64,000 bases of DNA from Actinotalea subterranea. Lineage in GTDB: Bacteria; Actinomycetota; Actinomycetes; Actinomycetales; Cellulomonadaceae. Every line of letters begins with the position of its first letter. Positions within the stretch are counted from its first letter, which is position 1. The translations under genes and the position numbers were made by a program. The stretch is taken from assembly GCF_008364845.1 (NCBI RefSeq), contig NZ_VTTP01000001.1:620602-684601 (forward strand). The letters are read 5' to 3'. Below the pieces are notes generated by a model. That model was not told the origin of the DNA. It ran no database searches and worked only from the letters and a program-made list of their open reading frames with translations. Positions 60,297 to 64,000 of the stretch are shown in pieces.

Positions 60297-60602
60297 ATGA
60301 CCACGACGATGACCCGCCCCGGACCGACCACGACGAGCATCGAGCCGACCCCACGCGGGGACGCGGCGGCACGTGACCACCAGGACGCCGGCACCGGCAC
60401 GGGCCCCTGGGCACCGGCCCCCACGGCCGGCACGTGGGCGGGCAGGGTCGCCGTCGGCGTCCTCTCCATCACGCTCGGGTGCCTGTACATCGCGACGTAC
60501 GTGACGGTCGGCGTCGTGCGCAAGACCGCGCACCTCCTCTCGGCCGAGCACCGGTCGCGCGGTCGGTGCGCGACGTGCGGCCAGGCCGGCCCGGGGGCCT
60601 GA
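60297..60602 (+). CDS. Small one-helix membrane protein (second of a pair)
   Basis: 101 residues. A Thr/Pro/Gly-rich 50-residue start is followed by a transmembrane helix (VGVLSITLGCLYIATYVTVGVV) and a basic tail with CATCGQ, possibly a zinc knuckle half. AGGAAGG precedes the ATG. Shares layout, position relative to the two-component pair and promoter features with the protein at 57615. Confidence 0.72.
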   Translation: MTTTMTRPGPTTTSIEPTPRGDAAARDHQDAGTGTGPWAPAPTAGTWAGRVAVGVLSITLGCLYIATYVTVGVVRKTAHLLSAEHRSRGRCATCGQAGPGA

Positions 60603-60678
60603 GCCGGTCACGACGAGCGTTCCGCCCGCGGCGCGAACCGATCACGGCCCAAGCGGTCACATCGGGCGCGCCCGGCGT

Positions 60679-60684
60679 CATGAT
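60679..60684 (+). promoter_or_regulatory. -10 element of a leaderless promoter (DinB gene)
   Basis: CATGAT followed by six bases (GGGCCG) and ATG at 60691; no ribosome-binding site. Confidence 0.4.
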
Positions 60685-60690
60685 GGGCCG

Positions 60691-61425
60691 ATGACGACCT
60701 ACTCCCGCACCAGCGAGTTCGAGGGCGCGACCTTCGTCAAGGCGAGCTTCAAGGGAGCGACCCTGCGCTTCTCCGACGTCAGCGGCGTGACGATGCGCGC
60801 CGTCGACGTGGACGGGCTCGACATCGACAGCCACGACCTGTTCTTCGGTCACCTCTACGTCAACGGGGTGGACGTGGTGCCGTTCGTGGACGCCGAGCTC
60901 AACCGTCAGTTCCCGGGGCGCGAGCTGCAGAAGTCCCAGACGCCCGAGGGCCTGCGTGAGGGCTGGGTCGCCGTTCAGGCCGCGTGGGCGACGACGGTCG
61001 CGGACACCCCGCGCGAGCTCGTGGACGCCCACGTCGAGGACGAGTGGTCCCTGACCCAGACCCTGCGGCACCTGGTCCTCACGACCGACGCGTGGCTCCG
61101 CCGCGGCATCCTGCGGATCGAGCAGCCGTTCCACGAGATCGGCCAGATCTTCACGGGCGCGGCCGAGATGGGCTTCGACACGTCGATGTTCCGCACGGAC
61201 GAGCCGACGTACGAGGAGATCCTCGAGGTGCGCGCCGAGCGGCAGCAGCTCGTCACCGACTTCCTCGCGACGGCCACGCCGGAGCTGCTCGCGCAGGAGC
61301 GCGACAACCCGTGGGGCAGCGGCGACGACTGGCACCCGACGGTCGGCGACTGCATCCGCGTGATCCTCGAGGAGGAGTGGGCGCACCTGCGGTACGTGCG
61401 GCGGGACCTCGCGCTGCTGCGCTGA
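60691..61425 (+). CDS. Pentapeptide-repeat/DinB-like protein
   Basis: 244 residues. A short N-terminal run of pentapeptide-like repeats (FEGATFVKASFKGATLRFSDVSG) precedes a DinB_2 four-helix domain: LTQTLRHLVLTTDAWLRRGIL and a C-terminal VILEEEWAHLRYVRRDL. DinB-fold proteins are thiol- or metal-dependent transferases, in actinobacteria often mycothiol-linked. The His positions of the metal site are plausible. Leaderless start. Confidence 0.8.
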   Translation: MTTYSRTSEFEGATFVKASFKGATLRFSDVSGVTMRAVDVDGLDIDSHDLFFGHLYVNGVDVVPFVDAELNRQFPGRELQKSQTPEGLREGWVAVQAAWATTVADTPRELVDAHVEDEWSLTQTLRHLVLTTDAWLRRGILRIEQPFHEIGQIFTGAAEMGFDTSMFRTDEPTYEEILEVRAERQQLVTDFLATATPELLAQERDNPWGSGDDWHPTVGDCIRVILEEEWAHLRYVRRDLALLR

Positions 61426-61431
61426 GCCGCG

Positions 61432-61449
61432 GGGAGGCGGGCGCCTCCC
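61432..61449 (+). terminator. Terminator hairpin after the DinB gene
   Basis: GGGAGGCG and CGCCTCCC pair over 8 bp, starting 6 bp after the stop and followed by TT. Confidence 0.55.
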
Positions 61450-61470
61450 TTGGTCGAGGGGGCCCAGCCT

Positions 61471-61488
61471 CCTAGCCGATCGGCTAGG
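61471..61488. promoter_or_regulatory. 18-bp palindrome upstream of the epimerase-like gene
   Basis: CCTAGCCGATCGGCTAGG is a perfect palindrome sharing its 14-bp core with 21628-21645. The centre is 107 bp upstream of the ATG at 61587. Confidence 0.55.
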
Positions 61489-61586
61489 ACCTTCAACCCC
61501 TCCGCCCGGACCGGCCCGGTCATAGCGTCGAAGGCACCGCCAGCCCTCCCCCGGCGCCACCCACCACGACACCCACAAGGACAGCC

Positions 61587-62579
61587 ATGACCGACACCCT
61601 GGTCCTCGGAGGCACGGGCCTCCTGGGCTTCCACACCACCCTCGAGCTCCTGGCCCACGGGTGCGACGTCACCACGCTCTCCCTGCCCACCACCGAGACC
61701 GCCCACCTGCCCGAGCAGGCCGACGCCCGCTTCGGCGACGTCACCACGATGTCCGACGACGAGCTGCGCGCGCTCCTGGCCGGCAAGCACGCCGTGTTCT
61801 ACGCCATCGGCGCCGACGAGCGCACCGTCCCGCCCGCCCCCGCCGCGCGCTTCTTCTACGAGGCCAACGTGCTGCCGACCCAGCGCCTGGCACGCCTGGC
61901 CCGCGAGGCCGGCGTCGCGAAGTTCGTGCTCTACGGCTCCTACACGGCCGAGTGGGCCGAGCAGTGGCCTGACCTGGGCTACCGCACCCGCAACGGCTAC
62001 CCGCGCACCCGTCTGGCGCAGGAGGAGGTCGCCCACCTCGAGGGCGAGGGCGCGATGGACGTGATGGTGCTGCGCCTGCCGTACATCTTCGGCCTGGTGG
62101 CCGGGCAGCGGCCCCTGTGGGAGATGTTCCTCGACATGGTCGGCGCCGACGGGCCCGTCACGGTGCTGCCCGGCTCGACGTCGTCGGTCACCGTCCGGCA
62201 GGTCGCGCAGGCCGCCGTCGGGGCCATGGAGCACGGTGAGCACGGCGGCCGCTACCCGATCAACGGCTACGACCTCACCTACGCCGAGCTCTTCCGGGCG
62301 TGCTGCGAGGCTGTCGGCCGCGACACGGGCGACGTCCTCGTCCTCCCGCTCGAGGCCGTGCTGCCCGGCTACGAGGCCGCCCAGGCACAGGTGGCCGCGT
62401 CCGGGGTCGAGCACGGCATCCACCTGCCCGACACCGCCCGCTTCCAGGCGCGCGACGCCGTGAGCGACCCCGCCGCGAGCGCGGTCCTGGGCATCGAGCC
62501 GGACGACGTCCCCGCCGCGCTCCGCGAGACGCTGCGCTGGTGCATCGAGCACCCGCGTGAGGCGACGCCGCAGCCCTGA
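61587..62579 (+). CDS. NAD(P)-dependent epimerase/dehydratase-family protein
   Basis: 330 residues of extended-SDR type: GGTGLLGFHT at the N-terminus, a YGSYTAEW segment and PYIFG in the middle. The catalytic YxxxK appears as YPRTR, Lys replaced by Arg, so catalysis may be impaired or different. The second half is a substrate-binding domain ending CIEHPRE. Preceded by a palindrome shared with the ETF promoter and followed by a strong hairpin. Substrate unknown. Confidence 0.82.
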   Translation: MTDTLVLGGTGLLGFHTTLELLAHGCDVTTLSLPTTETAHLPEQADARFGDVTTMSDDELRALLAGKHAVFYAIGADERTVPPAPAARFFYEANVLPTQRLARLAREAGVAKFVLYGSYTAEWAEQWPDLGYRTRNGYPRTRLAQEEVAHLEGEGAMDVMVLRLPYIFGLVAGQRPLWEMFLDMVGADGPVTVLPGSTSSVTVRQVAQAAVGAMEHGEHGGRYPINGYDLTYAELFRACCEAVGRDTGDVLVLPLEAVLPGYEAAQAQVAASGVEHGIHLPDTARFQARDAVSDPAASAVLGIEPDDVPAALRETLRWCIEHPREATPQP

Positions 62580-62600
62580 CCGCCGCGACGCCCTCCCGGC

Positions 62601-62637
62601 CATGGCCGGCCCGCACACACCGCGCGGGCCGGCCATG
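62601..62637 (+). terminator. Strong terminator hairpin after the epimerase gene
   Basis: CATGGCCGGCCCGC and GCGGGCCGGCCATG pair perfectly over 14 bp with a 9-base loop, 21 bp after the stop. Confidence 0.8.
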
Positions 62638-62702
62638 ACGCCGTCTGCCGCCGTCCGCCACCGGCCGGCGCGTCTGCCGCGGCGGCACGGAAGGATGTCC
62701 GC

Positions 62703-63251
62703 ATGCCCCGAGGTGACGCGTCAGCCGAACGCATCCGCGCCGCCGCGCTCGACCTGTTCTCCCGCCATGGAGTGGCAGGCACGTCGCTGCAGATGATCGC
62801 CGACGCTCTCGGTGTCACGAAGGCCGCCGTCTACTACCACTTCCGCACCAAGGACGAGATCGTCCGCGCGGTCCTCGCGCCGGCGTTCGCGACGTTCGCG
62901 ACCCTGCTCGACGACGTCGCCGCCCACCCCGAGCCCGAGCGCGCCGCCCTGCTCGTCGACGGCCTCGCCCGTCAGGCCGTCACCCACCGGAACCTGTACG
63001 CCGTCGTCCTGCAGGACGTCACGGCCGCCGAGCTGCGCCGCCAGTCCCCCGGTGACGTGGACACGTTCCGCCGGCTCCGCGAGACGCTCGCCGGTCCGCT
63101 GCCCGACGACATCTCCCGCACCCGCGCAGCCATCTTCCTGTCGGGCCTCATGGGCCCTGCCGTCGACGCCGACGTCGCGCGGCTCGACGACGTCACGCTC
63201 GAGCGCGCGGTCGCGGGCGCGGGGCGGCGGCTGCTGGGGCTCCCGGACTGA
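62703..63251 (+). CDS. TetR/AcrR-family regulator
   Basis: 182 residues. Helix-turn-helix: AERIRAAALDLFSRHGVAGTSLQMIADALGVTKAAVYYHFRTKDEIVRAV. The ligand domain is helical. AAGGA lies eight bases before ATG. Monocistronic; a nearby target could be the epimerase-like gene. Confidence 0.88.
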   Translation: MPRGDASAERIRAAALDLFSRHGVAGTSLQMIADALGVTKAAVYYHFRTKDEIVRAVLAPAFATFATLLDDVAAHPEPERAALLVDGLARQAVTHRNLYAVVLQDVTAAELRRQSPGDVDTFRRLRETLAGPLPDDISRTRAAIFLSGLMGPAVDADVARLDDVTLERAVAGAGRRLLGLPD

Positions 63252-63318
63252 CGCGTCGGTGGGCGGCGGCGTGCCGTGGACCGTGGCCGCTGCCGCGGGT
63301 GCCTGAACCCCCGCTAGA

Positions 63319-64000
63319 TGTACTGACCCGGGACGTTGGTCGAGTGGGTGTGACGCGCTGATCTGAGTGCTGGCGCGAGGAGGGCCTCCCGCGGTGGAGT
63401 GGAACTGCCTAGGTTTCCGCTTCGCTCACAGGAGGCCCTCGTGGTCCACGCTAACGCCGCCCTGACGCCCCGAGCCCGGCTGACCGTTGCCCGTCTGGTC
63501 GTCGATCAGAAGGTCCCGATCGCCGAGGTCGCGGCTCGGTTTCAGTGCTCGTGGCCGACGGTGAAGCGGTGGGCCGATCGCTATGCGTCGGGCCAGTCGA
63601 TGCAGGACCGGTCCTCGCGGCCGCGGCGGATGCCGGGCAAGACCGACCAACCGACGACGCGTCGGATCGTGTCTCTGCGTCTGCGCAAGCGGCTGGGCCC
63701 GGTGCAGCTGGCCGCGCTGACCGGGGTCGCGCCCTCCACCGCGCACCGCGTGTTGACCCGCTGCGGGCTGAGCCGGCTGACCCATGCCGACCGGGCCACC
63801 GGGGAGCCGGTGCGCCGCTACGAGCACGACCGGCCCGGGGCGATGCTGCACGTGGACGTGAAGAAGTTCGGCAACATCCCGGATGGCGGCGGATGGCGCT
63901 TCGTCGGTCGAGCCCAGGGCGAGCGGAACCGGGCGGCCACCCCGGACAAGCCCAAGAACGTCCACCGCAACCCGAAGATGGGCTACGCGTTCGTGCACAC
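63319..64000. mobile_element. IS481-like insertion sequence, left part
   Basis: The element appears to begin near TGTACTGACCC (63319), about 120 bp before an IS481-type transposase gene, and continues past the window edge. The terminal inverted repeat cannot be confirmed without the other end. Codon use in this part is less GC-biased than in neighbouring genes. Confidence 0.7.
63441..64000 (+). CDS. IS481-family transposase (3' end outside window)
   Basis: First 186 codons. The N-terminal helix-turn-helix is TVARLVVDQKVPIAEVAARFQCSWPTVKRWADRYASG, then a DRSSRPRRMPG linker. The catalytic domain begins at HVDVKKFGNIPDGGGW, holding the first Asp of the DDE triad, with KMGYAFVH near the edge. 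AGGAGG lies before GTG 63441. The intact frame to the edge suggests an active copy. Confidence 0.85.
   Translation, partial: MVHANAALTPRARLTVARLVVDQKVPIAEVAARFQCSWPTVKRWADRYASGQSMQDRSSRPRRMPGKTDQPTTRRIVSLRLRKRLGPVQLAALTGVAPSTAHRVLTRCGLSRLTHADRATGEPVRRYEHDRPGAMLHVDVKKFGNIPDGGGWRFVGRAQGERNRAATPDKPKNVHRNPKMGYAFVH

Overview
The window is very GC-rich (third codon positions almost always G or C), uses many GTG starts, and has dense ATGA/GTGA stop-start overlaps. It encodes a mycothiol-type maleylpyruvate isomerase, PaaX regulators, an ECF42-like sigma factor, a GH10 xylanase and a GH39 glycosidase. Together these point to a plant-polymer-degrading actinobacterium, most likely Cellulomonadaceae or a close relative. 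This is an inference from gene content; no rRNA or tRNA is present to anchor it.

Positions 1-19.6 kb form an aromatic-acid catabolic island. From left to right it holds: RidA and a CGNR regulator (divergent); an FAH hydrolase / ADP-forming acyl-CoA ligase / flavin monooxygenase operon opposite a PaaX regulator; a beta-oxidation-like operon (AMP-forming ligase, thiolase, MaoC hydratase, SDR, hotdog thioesterase); a second PaaX divergent from an SsuABC-like ABC importer; and a complete gentisate ring-cleavage operon (dioxygenase, fumarylpyruvate hydrolase, maleylpyruvate isomerase, MarR). A plausible reading is import, CoA activation, side-chain shortening, hydroxylation, thioester release and gentisate cleavage.

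Positions 19.7-25 kb carry a NarX/NarL-type two-component pair, then ETF beta and alpha and a fumarate-reductase-superfamily flavoprotein. Positions 25-32 kb are miscellaneous: a hypothetical protein, a DGPF (YCII) protein with an ECF42-type sigma factor, an esterase opposite a TetR, a VOC protein and a SNF2 helicase. Positions 32.5-39 kb are a LacI-controlled sugar ABC importer plus GH39 glycosidase operon.

Positions 39-46 kb contain an HNH protein, a SMI1-HEAT protein and an OmpR-type two-component system. That system is flanked by an SGNH lipoprotein and an OafA-like acyltransferase whose promoters carry the same phased TGTCGC boxes at the same distance from the start codon. A heliorhodopsin follows at 46.1-46.9 kb. 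Positions 47-52.7 kb hold a membrane protein, a HAD hydrolase, a CPBP/kinase/regulator operon and the xylanase. Positions 52.8-57.3 kb hold a VanY-like lipoprotein, an ECF sigma/anti-sigma-like pair, a HIT protein, two truncated divergent genes meeting at a scar, and a small RelA/SpoT-like synthetase. Positions 57.4-60.6 kb hold a NarL-type two-component pair flanked by two small one-helix membrane proteins with matching promoters. The window ends with a DinB protein, an epimerase-like SDR, a TetR and the start of an IS481-like element.

A ~70-bp palindromic element occurs three times (19.6, 25.0 and 29.7 kb), always between genes. Several genes appear to be transcribed without a 5' leader.
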